Below are positions 20,837 to 33,100 of a stretch of DNA of 64,000 nt, in pieces. The stretch is from Zanthoxylum bungeanum (lineage: Eukaryota; Streptophyta; Magnoliopsida; Sapindales; Rutaceae): the NCBI GenBank assembly GCA_019454045.1, contig SKCR01026819.1, forward strand, positions 21,702 through 85,701, read 5' to 3'. The position numbers were made by a program, and so were the translations under genes. How positions within the stretch are numbered: position 1 is the first letter of the stretch; every line of letters starts with the position of its first letter. The notes below the pieces were generated by a model. The model saw only the letters and a program-made list of their open reading frames with translations. It made no database searches and was not told the origin of the DNA.

Positions 20837-21470
20837 TGTACGGGCCAAATTTGGGCTCAGGGGTAAAATCGACATTTAACCCAAAAACCAACCACCGACT
20901 CTGAAGCCCACTAGCAGATTCAGCCTATAAACAGAAAAGCTATATAAGGAAGCATCATGGGCCCAAACCCGTTAACATAAAGAGAACCAACGGACACCAG
21001 TTACAAGAGTCAAAAGAGAATCCAAATTCATAAACTTCACCATAAAGACGACAGTTACAAGATATAGACACGATCATCAGTTGCCGGACATAAATCACAT
21101 GAATTAAACCATCATGAGAGAAGACTCCAACGGGCAGAAGAGGGACCCGCATTAGGAAACCTATAAAATAAGAAGACAAAGCAATAGAGAAGGGATCTTC
21201 TTCCAGGGACTACTCCTATCGTCAAGACACAACTCCAATACACCGCCCTCACGGCATACAATATGTGGTTGAGGTACTCCATAGACCTTAATCCTTTCAC
21301 CCTGAACTCATTCGTATTTCGGCTAACTTGAGCGTCGGAGTGCCTACGGCTTCCACCACACCGGTGGGCAGTAACTTCCACTTTCGCTCTACTCTTATTT
21401 TACAGGTTTGCTCGTGCCCCTCATACTACAAATTCACGATTGTGGACCTCGATCGAAATCAGCTTCCACA
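20837..21470 (+). repeat. 5' LTR of the Tat element
   Basis: TGTACGGG...CTTCCACA, 634 bp. TATATAA at 20941-20947 is the likely TATA box; the 3' LTR has CATATAA there. Confidence 0.93.
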
Positions 21471-21473
21471 ATT

Positions 21474-21490
21474 TGGCGCCCACCGTGGGG
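21474..21490 (+). other. Primer-binding site of the Tat element
   Basis: TGGCGCCCACCGTGGGG, 3 nt inside the 5' LTR, a primer site characteristic of Tat-lineage Gypsy elements. Confidence 0.85.
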
Positions 21491-21560
21491 CTACCGAGCG
21501 GATTTCGCAAAAGTAAAACACATCAACAAAACAACTCACTCAAGCCCAAAACAGACAGAA

Positions 21561-23018
21561 ATGGCTTCAAGCAATGAACAAACCCCGGATCCCGTGATGG
21601 CACAATTTGCCATGCTCCAAGAACGTCCACAAGCAGTTGAGGAAGAGAATCAGACGATACGGAATTCCAATGACAGCCTGCAGAAAAGGCTGGAGAAGTT
21701 ATCATCATATCCCCAGCACCACACACAAGGTCAAACCAGTGATCCGGACGACCGAAGCAACCCAATAATTCCGCCCATGTCAGAGGGGCCAAACAACAAT
21801 CACCAGCCGAATCCACACGAGCCGAACTCTCTCATCGATCCTTCCTTACAAATTGCTAGCTCAATCAGAAGGGAAATGATTGAATTCAAATAGGCAATTA
21901 TGTCAAGACTTCCAGGTGTAAGGCTGCCAATCAGGAAGAGCAGGGCCGGAGCAATTTCTGATACACCGTTTGTGGAATCAATTGTAGCTGTTGAGCTGCC
22001 CCGGAAATTCAGTCCACCCGAAATGAAGCAATATGATTGGTCCACCGATCCAGACGACCACGTGATATATTACAAGTTCAAGATGATGTCAACCGGCTTG
22101 TTCGCAAGTCATTGGGAAGCTGGAATGTGTAGATGTTTTGGGGAGACACTGGCTGGACCTGCCCTCTCATGGTTCATTATCCTACCCTGCAGGTCAATCG
22201 GGTCCTACCAAGAGCTGGCTGACAAGTTCGTGCAGTATTTTGCAAGTTCATGCAAATTAGAAAAGACTTCAGACGACCTCAATTCCATACAACAAAGAAG
22301 AGGAGAGTCATTACGGAGCTACGTGGCCCGATTCAACCGGGAGAGGATTGCTATCTCGGATCTCCACCAGCCAACTGCGGTTGAAGCCTTCCGGAATGGA
22401 CTACTTTTTGACAGTGGGCTCTACAAGAAATTGACAAAGTTCCGATGCTACACAATGGACCAAGTCATGGCGCGGGCCCAGATAGAAATAAGGTGGGAAG
22501 AAGATAAAAGAAATAAAAGAAGGGAAGATGTTACGAATGCACGAGTGGACCGAAGGCCTGCTCCCAGACGACACGATGTGGATATCCAGTCTTACAAGGA
22601 AGGGAGGAACCCGCCAAGAGCAGAACGACGACCTTTCTACAAGAATATAGACAAACGACCAAGGCCGTACAAAAGTAGGGAGGAACTGCCAGCAAACAAA
22701 CCCAGGCTCCTGGACTACAACTTTACCATTTCACCCGGGGAACTGGTCTCTGTGCTTAAGAAGATGGGGAGTGATGTAAAGTGGCCTCCACGCTCCAGAG
22801 ATAATTCGACCAAAAGAGACACCAGGAAGTGGTGTGAATTCCACAGAGACTATGGTCACACGACGGCGGAATGTGTAGCCTTGAGATTAGAAGTTCTGGA
22901 GTTACTGAACAAGGGGTTCCTGAGGGACTTGCTCACTGATAAAGGGAAAGCAACCTTGGCGCGAAGGGATGAGAGAGATGCTCCAGGAGAAATTCCAGCC
23001 CCCCACCACCCCCATTAA
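21561..23018 (+). pseudogene. Tat gag with a nonsense codon
   Basis: ATG at 21561 (MASSNEQTPDPV). The N-terminus is a coiled-coil-like, Q/N-rich segment. The retrotransposon gag domain then follows (PRKFSPPEMKQYDWSTDPDDH, later RRGESLRSYVARFNRE), then a basic R/K-rich region and a zinc-knuckle-like CEFHRDYGHTTAEC near the end. TAG at 21891-21893 is in frame, where relatives would be expected to have a sense codon. The frame then runs on to 23018, overlapping the protease frame by about 50 nt in another phase. This is probably a one-base shift near 22975 that split a once continuous gag-pro frame. Confidence 0.85.
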
Positions 23019-23640
23019 TAACAATGTTAATGTCATTTCAGGAGGATCAGAAATCAACGGAGTAACATATTCGGCAGCTAAACGACATTCAAAGGCTCTG
23101 ATATATGAGACTTCACATACCTCGATGTCTGTAGAGAAAGCCTTCACGGATTTGATAATGGAGTTTCCAGACGACGGGGATTCACACAACTTAAATCCAC
23201 ATCATGATGCTTTGGTTATTTCTTTGCAGGTGGCAAACTTTATGATCAAACGAGTGCTGGTCGACACGGGCTCCTCAGCTAATATTATTTTTGCTAATGC
23301 CCTTGCGAACATGGGGGCGGAGTTGGATAAAATAAATCGGCGGACGACAATATTGATTGGGTTTAGCGGAGAGCAGAAATTCAAAATGGGGGAAATATCA
23401 CTCCCAGTCTACGTATCCGGAGTCAACAGAATGACCACGTTCCTGGTCTTAGACAGCCCATCAGCCTACAACCTGATCATGGGCAGGCCTTGGATTCACG
23501 ACATAAGGGCGGTCTCGTCTACTTACCATCAAGTAATAAAATTCCCTACCAAGTGGGGGGTTCAAGAAATTAATGGTGATAGATTGGCGTCAAGAAGCTG
23601 TTTCCAGACGACTTTGAAGGCTAAAGTTGAGTCAGCATAG
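22969..23640 (+). pseudogene. Tat aspartic protease region
   Basis: Holds the retropepsin active-site triplet in VLVDTGSSANIIF (near 23260) and the ILIGFSG and YNLIMGRPW motifs typical of Gypsy proteases. It ends in an in-frame TAG at 23638-23640, beyond which the same frame continues into RT, so the stop is a nonsense mutation within gag-pol. Confidence 0.85.
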
Positions 23641-25203
23641 CAATTACAGACCGGACCTCCAGCTCCGGAGTCGACTCTACCAAATATAGAGAAGCTCGAT
23701 GAGGTCCAGATTCACCCTCAATTTTTAGATCACAAGGCATTAATAGGGGCTGACTTAGATCCCAAACTCAGAACCGACATAGTTGAATTCTTGAAAAGGC
23801 GACACGACAGTTTTGCATGGTCTCACAAAGATATGACTGGAATCGATCCGGAGCTCATAACTCACGAACTGTATGTAGATCCGGACCACATCCCGGTTAG
23901 GCAGAAAAGGATAAAGTTCGCCCCTGAAAGAAACCGGATCATTGACGAAGAGATTCAAAAATTATTGCAGAATGGTATAGTCAAAGAAGTACAGATCCGG
24001 AGTGGCTCGCGAATGTTGTAGTTGTGAAGAAAAAGAATGGGAAGTGGAGAGTGTGCATCGACTTTACGGATTTGAACAAAGCCTGTCCAAAGGACTCGTT
24101 TCCGCTGCCATATATTGACTCAATGGTCGACACAACTGCTGGGCATGAGCTGTTGAGCTTTATGGATGCGTATTCAGGCTACAACCAGATTCTCATGCAT
24201 CCTGACGATCAAGAGAAGACAGCTTTTGTTACAAATCGAGGGATTTTTTGTTACAAGGTCATGCCATTCGGCTTAAAAAATACAGGAGCAACTTACCAGC
24301 GGCTGGTCAACAAGATGTTCGACAATCAAATTGGGAAGACAATGGAGGTTTACATTGACGACATGCTGGTGAAGTCTATCAAATTGGAGCAGCACCTTAG
24401 TCATCTGGAAGACGCCTTTGACATCATGGACAGGTACGGAATGAAGTTGAATCCTACTAAGTGTGAATTTGGTGTCGTCTCTGGCAAATTCTTGGGGTAC
24501 GTAGTCACTCGATGAGGAATATAGGCAAATCCATACCAGATTAGATCAATCCTCGTTATTGCATCTCCTTCCAGCCCGAAAGACATCATGCGACTAACTG
24601 GGAGAATCGCTGCACTAAACAGGTTCATTTCCAAATCCACAGATAAGAGCTTTTTGTTCTTTTCGGCTTTAAAAAAGGCAAACAACTTTGAGTGGACCCT
24701 TGCTTGTGAAGAAGCGCTGAAGAGACTCAAACAGTACCTCACTACACCCCATTGTTGTCGAAACCACACGACAATGAGAGGCTCTACCTCTATTTGGGAG
24801 TTTCAGAGCACGCGGTTAGCGGCGTCTTAGTCAAAGAAGAGTCGGGGATTCAATCACCAGTCTATTACATAAGCAAAACATTGATGGGAGCAGAATCACG
24901 CTACCCGTTAATGGAGAAGTTGGTTTTCGCCCTTGTTACAGCGTCGCGAGGAAACTTAGACCTTACTTTCAAGGACACTCGATCACGGTATATTCAGCAT
25001 ATCTGTTAAGAAGCATACTCCATAAACCAGAATTGTCAGAGAGACTGATGAAGTGGGCAATTGAACTTGGGGAACACGACATAACGTACCAGCCTAGAAC
25101 CGCCATCAAATCACAGGCATTGGCAGATTTTGTGGCCGACTTCACTCCCGCCCTCCTTAAAATGAATGAAACTGAGATCAACTCCATTCAGCCGATAATA
25201 CCT
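23641..25203 (+). pseudogene. Tat reverse transcriptase and RNase H
   Basis: RT motifs run in order: KWRVCIDFTDLNKACPKDSFPLP, FMDAYSGYNQI, FCYKVMPFGLKN and the catalytic YIDDM at about 24350-24364, then KCEFGV..GKFLGYVVT. RNase H follows (LYLYLGVSEHAVSGVLVKEE, AESRYPLMEKL). Lesions: a one-base shift near 23995, TGA at 24513-24515, TAG at 24522-24524, a shift near 24750, another near 24960, and TAG at 25204-25206. Catalytic aspartates are present but no continuous frame remains. Confidence 0.85.
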
Positions 25204-25206
25204 TAG

Positions 25207-26919
25207 AAATTAGCGGTCGACGGGTCATGTAACAAAAAGGATTTCGGTCTTGGAATCATGATCACTACCCCGACAGGCGACACCTTGCAACAGGCAATCA
25301 AATGTGGTTTAAGAGTTACCAACAACGAAGCAGAGTATGAGGCATTGATCGCAGGGTTATTGTTAGCTAAAGAACTGTGAGATAGGGAGATAGAAGTGAA
25401 ATCCGACTCTCAGTTGATAGTCAACCAGATCGAGGGATCTTATCACGCCAGGGGTAAAGCAATGGCATCCTACTTGCAGAAGGTAAAAGAAATTCAGTCG
25501 ATATTTGAGAAATTTTCCATAACCCAAGTCCCAAGAAGCGAAAATTCCCAAGCGAATGCATTAGCAACCTTGGGATCGACAATGGAGGGTGATAAACCAC
25601 GAACAATACCTGTAGTGCATTTGAGTTGGCCAACAATCTGGGAGGAAGAAACTACTGTTGCGGCTGTCAACATAATCGACAATTGGATGACGCCTATAGT
25701 CGAGTATTTACAAAAAGGCTTGCTCCCAGAAGACAAACTCCACGCTAGAAAAGTCCATAGACAGTCTGTGAGATTCGTTGTGTTCGACAGTCAGCTGCTG
25801 AGAAGATCGTTCACAGGACCTTATTTGAAATGCCTAACACACGACGACGCGCAACATGTGTTGACAGAGTTGCATGAAGGGGAATGCAGGAACCATTCTG
25901 GCGGAAGAAGCCTGGCTCTTCGAGCGCATTCGACAGGGTATTATTGGCCGACAATGAGATTCGACTCTACAGAATTCACAAAAAAGTGTGATAAGTGCCA
26001 GAGGTTTGCACCAGTTCCTCATCTCCCACCAGAGAAACTTAATCCCATTATGTCTCTTTGGCTGTTTATGAAGTGGGGAATAGACATAGTAGGAAAACTA
26101 CCAACCACGCCTGACCAACGAGTCTACATGCTTATGATGACAGATTATTACTCAAAGTGGATAGAAGCTGAAGCATTTGCTAGAGTACGCGACAAGGAAG
26201 CTCAAACATTCGTATGGAAAAATATCATTTGCCGATTCGGCATACCAATGGAAATTATGACTGACAATGGCTCCCAATTCATCAGCCATCACTTTCAAAA
26301 TTTCTGCAGGAACTGGGGTATAAAATTGAACTTTTCGACACCACGCTTTCCACAAGCAAATGGCCAGGCCAAATCGTCCAATAAGATGATCATGAACAAC
26401 TTGAAGAAGAGGTTGGAGAAGGCTAAGGGAGCTTGGGCAGATGAACTTCCAGGAGTGTTATGGTCATACAGAACAACGGTGAGGTCTTCGACAGGCGAAA
26501 CTCCTTTCACATTGGCATTCGGAACGGAAGCAGTCATTCCAACTGAAGAAATCATCCATTTCCCACGCTACCAATGGCTCAGCGAAGAAAATAATCAATT
26601 GCTTATGAATTTCAATCTCGACACGATTGACGAGACTAGGGAGAGAGCTTCCATCCGACTAGCTGCCTATCAGCAAAGGATGGCCAGATACTTCGACAAA
26701 AACGTCAGAGGTATGACTTTCAAGACTGGAGATTGGGTCCTACGGAGAGTGTTCCAGAACACCAAGGAGATTGGAGACGGGAAGTTGGGTCCGAATTGGG
26801 AAGGCCCTTACCTCGTCACGAAAGTTTTCGGGAAAGGAGCTTACAAGCTACAAACTATTGAGGGGACTCCCGTGCGCAACAGTTGGAACTCGGTGCACCT
26901 TAAGCGATTCATCCGGTAA
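25207..26919 (+). pseudogene. Tat second RNase H and integrase, catalytic Glu replaced
   Basis: A second RNase H: LAVDGSCNKKDFG, NNEAEYEALIAGL and EVKSDSQLIVNQI, interrupted by TGA at 25378-25380. From 25396 to 26919 the frame is open: an HHCC zinc region (HEGECRNHSGG...CDKCQRF), the integrase core with Asp in WGIDIVG and MTDNGSQF, then QANGQAKSSNK. There a Lys (AAA at 26371-26373) takes the place of the usual catalytic Glu. The C-terminal part has GDWVLRR..GKLGPNWEGPY..VTKV and NSVHLKRF. The long open frame is misleading: with DDE changed to DDK it should not integrate. Confidence 0.88.
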
Positions 26920-27203
26920 CACTTTTTTTATTATGATTGTAGTTTTGTTTATTGGCTGTCATATTCTCCAATAACAGTTATAAGTATGAAATAAGGAAAT
27001 TTGTAGAAGTCATTAGACTAATTGCAATCGAATATCGTTCTTTTAATATCATTCGACATTTACATACAAAATATAAGATCGTTCATCATTACACACCTAT
27101 GCACAACGTTGGTTGTTCAAAATGCGGCTTTCCCCCTTCCTATCGGGACCACTAATTCAAATTTTGTACAAAACATTCCAAGTTGATACCAAACCCTTAA
27201 AAT
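26920..27203. other. Spacer between pol and the antisense gene
   Basis: AT-rich, no gene recognised. It would hold the 3' ends of both the sense pol transcript and the antisense transcript. Confidence 0.5.
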
Positions 27204-29406
27204 TTATAGACTGGCTCCACCTTCATCGGCAGATGTTGGCAGATTGGCGTGAACATCTTCTTGAGTCTCGACCGCAATTGTTGATTCAGATTGAACGGCC
27301 ACTGGCTCGACATCTCCTCCCTCCTCTATGGGCCTCTCGACCTCCTCTGTCTCATCTACGTGAATTGAAATTGACTCGACCTCGCCCTTCTTTGACTCAA
27401 CTTCCAGCCCTTTCTCTTCGTAATCCTCCTCCGTCGACGAAGACATACCGGCAGCACGTCTTTCGTACTCCCTAATCCATTTCTCCGGCTTCCAGTCAAT
27501 GTGTTTCCCAGCAAGATATTCCTTCATTAAATCATATCTGTTTTTCATCATAGAGTCAATGGCAACATCCTCCATTTGCTCTAGCAATGACACGTTCTCC
27601 TTCTTCACATTTTCGAAACTTGCTTTATAACTATCAATCGTAAGCTCAGCCGTCTCTTTTTCCATCTTCAAAGTGGCCTTAACTTCATTCAATTCCTTCT
27701 CGAGCCCATTCTCTTTCCTCTGAGAAGCGACCAGCTCGGACTTAAGTTCTGACGATTCCTTCCTTACCACCGACAATATTTTCTCCAGCTCATTGGTCCT
27801 CCTCTGATTGGCCTCTGCATTCTTCCGCATGAACAGACTACATTCCAGTGCCTGAAGAAGTCGATTCAGAACGTCATTCAAAAAAAAACTCACTTGGTAA
27901 TTTAAAGCGATGGCTTTTTTCATGGCCTCGACCGGGCCAATCTATGCTAACCTCACTTCATCCCCCTCAAGGAGAAGCCCTTCCACGAATGATTCAATGC
28001 TTGAAGGATCCGAAATTGCAGTCGACTCTCGTGGGACTTTTAGGATTAGGTTATCAGTATCCTCTTCTACTTCAGCAATAAACTTCCTTTTCTTCCTCAC
28101 GGAAGTCATTTCAGTCGACTTTTTTTTTAACAACCTCCTCTCCAGAAACGACTTCCCTTTGTTGAGGGGCAGCTTCTTTTTCAGCTTCTAATTCCTTTTT
28201 CTTCAATTTCCTTGACTTCTTCCGAATTTTCATCTTGTCAAGAGAGGCTACTGTGAATGGCCTGGTCATCATTTCCTCTGCGCACAAAAATTATTCAGGT
28301 TTTAAGGGTTCTCAAAATTTATTCCCTCCGTACAACTTTTGACACGACCATCTATAATTTATCACGGACAAAACATCGTTACAGGAGGTGAGAACTTTAC
28401 CTTCTTCTCGATGATAAATTTCTTTCCACAACAGAGTCGCCCTTAGTCTCTTCTCCGTTAGGATGGTCTTACAATGTCTTTCTTCGACCGACAGGGATAG
28501 AATGGCTTTGGTATTTGAGATTGTACGAGCATTCGTGACGAATGACTTATTGTGTAAAGGATCTGCAGCAGCAAGCACATGGTCATTCAAATACCCAAGT
28601 ATGAATCAAGGATTACAAATTAAAGATATAAAAAATCACTCACTCGACAAACACCAAAATTCAGGGATTCGACCAGCCCCAGTCGATCAAAATATACCCT
28701 CACCCTTTGCAAAGAAATAATAAGACTGCCAATTTCCCCTATCGTTAGTCGGCAATCCAGTAACTAAATGCTTCCTTCTTTGACGGAGTATCAAAGTATA
28801 TCTTCCTTTCTCTTTCAAATGCTCTTTCAGGTATTATGTCTCTAAAACGTCATTTACCTCAAAGAGTAATCCAAACTCAAAAGACAAACATTCAAGCGAC
28901 AATAAGATCCTCCACGCATTTGGCATCAGCTGTGAAGGGGCAACTTCAAAATGATCCAGAACTTCCCAGACCAATCTAGGGATAGGAAACCTCAACCCCA
29001 CAAAAAATGAACGTACGTAGAAACCCATCCATCCGGGAACCTTGTAGTCAATTTTTTCATTCGACGAAAGCACCCAAAGTTCAATAGAATCATGGAACCT
29101 ATACATGCAGCAGAGTTCCCTCAACACTTTCCTAGTCATTCGACTAGCAGGATTCTTAGATAATAAGTTAGTAGGTTCACTCCTACAAGGAAAGTCACTC
29201 GGTTCCCCAACAGCAGGCAAAGACCTCAGTGGTATGGCCTCGGTGGGGACCTCTTGAGAAGGCCTAGCCAGGGTAACTACACCACCCTCGATCAACTCCC
29301 GGTATGACCAGTCTTTGTATTCTTCACCCTCCTCCGTCTCACTTGACGATTCGACATAACTATCAATCTTGGCACCTAAGCTGCCTAAAGAATCACCACT
29401 CGACAT
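27204..29406 (-). pseudogene. Antisense extra gene of the Tat element (gypsy-type transposon / coiled-coil protein)
   Basis: Reading the minus strand from ATG at 29406 (MSSGDSLGSL), the first part (to 28834) has a Ser/Glu-rich start. A domain follows resembling the Pfam family called putative gypsy type transposon: VPGWMGFYVRSFFVGLRFPIP, LDHFEVAPSQLMPNAWRIL. After an in-frame TAA the same frame reads on (KGRYTLILRQRRKHLVTGLP) to a GTGAGT donor near 28643. Plausible acceptors and donors bound exons near 28562-28401 and from 28277 on. Basic (KKSRKLKKKE) and then long coiled-coil sequence (27850-27540; ELEKILSVV..LKSELVASQ) follow, with an acidic C-terminus ending at 27204. A TATA box lies at 29681-29688. 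Extra antisense frames after pol are known in the Tat group; function unknown. At least two stops make this copy probably dead. Confidence 0.6.
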
Positions 29407-29680
29407 CTTCCAAACGATAATCATATAAACAACTAAATTCCCTAGTGACCTACCTCCTAAAGATCAAAACCCACGAACATAATTTCTAAAACAATTCACA
29501 CAAACCCAAAGATCTAGCAGCCAATTTTGCCTAAGAACAGCTCGAATCTTCAATATGAATGTTTAAAGAGATTGAAGAACAAGAGATAGTTTTCAAAGAA
29601 TACCTTGAAACACTTAGAGCTCCCCTTACTCGGCCTCCAAACGAAATTTTACGAATGAAGCAAATGAGGCACCCAAAGCT

Positions 29681-29688
29681 CTTTTATA
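29681..29688 (-). promoter_or_regulatory. TATA box of the antisense gene
   Basis: Minus strand TATAAAAG, about 275 nt upstream of the antisense ATG at 29406, independent of the LTR promoters. Confidence 0.5.
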
Positions 29689-29799
29689 CACACTACATAA
29701 ATTAGCGCAAAAACTCCCGCCAAAAACTCCTCGTAAACCACGCTAGGGTTTGCAATTAATGACATGAAAGGACGAGGAATTGCCAAAGTGTCGACTAAA

Positions 29800-30194
29800 G
29801 CTACAGGTCGAGTGAAATTATTCCTAAACCACCATCTGGTTCAGTCGACCGGGGACACCCCCATAATGACTCATGTTGAGTCAAATAGAAAGTTGTATTC
29901 ACTCGTCTCATGCTACAGGTCGAGTGAAATTACTCATGAACCACCATTTGGTTCAGTCGACCGGGGACATCCCCATAATAACTCATGTTGAGTCAAATAG
30001 AAAGTTGTATTCACTCGTCTCATGCTACAGGTGGAGTGAAATTACTCCTGAACCACCATCTGGATCAGTCGACCGGGGACATCCCCATAATGACTCATGT
30101 CGAGTCAAATAGAAAGTTGTATTCACTCGTCTCATGCTACAGGTCAAGTGAAATTATTCCTGAACCACCATCTGGTTCAGTCGACCGGGGACAT
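29800..30194. repeat. 112-bp tandem array, left part
   Basis: About 3.5 copies with a strict 112-bp period (GCTACAGGTCGAGTGAAATT...GGTTCAGTCGACCGGGGACA...). Cut at 30194 by the insertion of the next element and resumed at 41397. Small frames inside are repeat artefacts. Confidence 0.95.
30190..30194. other. Target-site duplication GACAT, left
   Basis: Matches 41397-41401; joining the flanks restores the 112-bp repeat unit. Confidence 0.95.
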
Positions 30195-33100
30195 TGTGGG
30201 ACACAGAATCTGGGGCGACGCATGCTGTTCTAGGCTCGCGGCTAGTCGGGAGTACGGAGTAGCCACGGGGGACTAAACCGGAGAATAATGGAGTCGCCAC
30301 CCGGTGTGAACCGGGAAAATGAGATTTAAGGCCGCACTCACCCCCGCGTAGGGAAGACCTCAAACCGTTGGGTTCGGAATGGTCCCTTACTTATGTCACT
30401 TGTAATGAAAGGATTTGTGTAATAATTTAATCAAACTTAAGTAACACTTATTTCCAAGAGTATCATGCTTCTAAATCCATATGCACAAAAATAAAACTTA
30501 CACCTAAATTTGCATATATTTCACATCTAAGATTGCATGTTTGAAAGTACATCAAAGTAGCAACGAACATACAACTTCATTGGCATATTGTATTCATGGA
30601 AACACAAGCACACACTAACCACACAAGCACACATAAAGGAGAATCAAATAATGGCAAACATGTTATTTCATAGACATATCATAAACAAATAGACATTACA
30701 TGTCCATGCACAAATAAAAGAGTCAACTAAGTACATAATGCAAAAAGACACTTAAGGATGCAATTAGGTATTAAAGTAAGCATGCTATGACGTGGTGCAA
30801 AAGAAGATAACTAATATGGACACAAACACACATGTGAGCACTTTTCCAAGTGGTACGTGGAATTGTATCCCAAGTACAGACCGCACTACCGTCCATTCGG
30901 AATCGGCTACAGAATTTATGTCTGGGTTTCCATCCGATATACCACAAGAAATAATACTCAAATGCTATCATGACATGGATATATGAATTATAATACGTTA
31001 AGCCAAGACTAAGGGATAGATGATGCAATCAATATATGAAAGACGCGACAAATATCGTGGTAAAGGTAGCCTTTTAGGCTTTTCTTTCCCCAAATGGAGA
31101 ACCTTTTTAGTCCAACACAATAAGCCCATGCGCTTTTCATTACAATGCGTACAAAGATAAAGATAACTATATGAAACTTCGTATACCCGATTGAACACAT
31201 CTTACATTCAACCGAATATACATCAACCGGCGTGGCAAAGCATCGTGGTAAAGGGTTTTAACCCTTCCAAATAGGGGACCTTTAATCCGACTTACTAAGC
31301 CCATGCGCTCGATCCCATCATGCATACAAAGAATAAAGACAATAATATCAAACTTAGTATGCCCGATTGAACATATCTTACATTCAACCGAACACACATC
31401 AACCGGCGCGGCAAAGCATTGTGGTAAAGGATTTTAACCTCTTCAATTAGAGGACCTTTCATCGCACTTACTAAGCCCATGCGCAATTAACACAACGCAT
31501 ATATATAAAACAAAAGTGAATACAAAGATATCTGGCGCGGCAAAGCATCATGGTAAAAGATTTTAACCTCTTCAATTAGAGGACCTTTCATCGCACTTAC
31601 TAAGCCCATGCGCAATTAACACAATGCATATAAAAAATAAAGACCATAATATCGGCTTCGTATACCCGATTGAACACATCTTACATTCAAACGAATATAC
31701 ATCAATCGGCGCGGCAAAGCATCGTGATAAAAGATTTTAACCCCTCAAAATAGGGGACCTTTAATCCAACTTACTAAGCCCATGCGCTCGATCACATCAT
31801 GCATAAACAAATAACGTGCGGAATTTAAATGACAAATAACAAGTAAATCAAAGCAACATAAAACAAAAGAATGTGCCGTTTACTCAAGCGGTACGTGGAG
31901 TTGTATCCCAAGTACAGATCATACTACCGTCCATTCGGATTCGGGTATGAAATTTATGTCCGGGTTTCAATCTGATATACCGCGAGAGTTGACACATCTT
32001 TCATTTTATTCCAAGGCCACAACATACAATATTTCGTAATACATGCATATTTATCTACTCAAGGGCCACAACATGCATTTTAACATAATAATCATGCGAA
32101 CAATACTTAATAAATAATCAAAATAAAACATAAAATGAATGTGGAAAATACCCTCAGATCTAATCTTTCTTGCCGACTTTCGGACTTGCGTTTCACGGAG
32201 ATCGGAAGGGTAAAGCTCCTCAACTTCTCTGGTTCACTGGTTTAGCGTCTTAGCTCACTGTTTTACTGTTTGGCCTCCGTTTTGCTGCTGTTTCCTCTGT
32301 ATTTTCTGCTCACTGTTTTGGTTGTATTTGTTCACTGTTTTGGCGATTTTTGGAGGCTAGGGGCTGGTGTTTTGGAAGGGTTCCAGGGGTAGTTTTTGTT
32401 ACTATTTTGGACAGTTTTCTGGGATATGTTTGGGACAGTTTTAGGCGTACAGGGAGGTGGTTTGTGCGGTAGTTTTCAGGGATAATTGTAAGGGGGCTGA
32501 GTGGACTGTGAGGCTTTGGTATTTTGGCTGATGCGTGAGGCAGTGAAGGGCAGAGACGTTAAGGGCAGTTACTTACATGAAGGGCTGAGCGTGTGATGGT
32601 CTGCTCGGTTCGTGGCTGTGCGTAGGGTGTAATAAGGCTATGTGAGTGGAGGGTGTTGACGATGTGGAAATAGGATGGTGAAGGCAAGGGAGAGTGAGGG
32701 CAAGTGGCTTATGTGCATGCGTTAAGGTTTTGAGCAAGTGGCTATTTGTGAGGGTAATGTCAGTGTTGCTACGTGAAGATTGAATTGAGGCTTTGTTGCG
32801 TGAAGGTATGGCTGGTCAGGAGGGGTTGTTTCGTGAGGTTAGGGGCTGGATGAATGCTTTTAGCGTGAATGCATGGTGAGAGAGAGAGGACGTTAGCGTG
32901 AGTGGCTGAGGTTGTTGAATAGGTTTTTGGCTGCTATTTGTTTAGGGTTTGCTTTATTTGTTTAGCTGGTTGAGGGAGAAAGATGGGATGAGCTGGCCGT
33001 GAGTGTCTTGTAGTTGGGGAGAGAGAGCCCCTAGGGTTTAGTTTGAGTTCTTTTGTTTTGTATATTGGCCGTGAGTGTCTTGTAGTTGGGAGCGGGGGAT

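Noticed and set aside
29764..30233. Series of about 75-80-codon frames on the plus strand, and again at 41416-42139
   Set aside because: They restart every 112 bp inside the tandem array and overlap each other; pure repeat artefacts.
30771..31486. Small frames in the 3.6-kb LTR, repeated at 38374-39072
   Set aside because: Subrepeat artefacts in a non-coding LTR.
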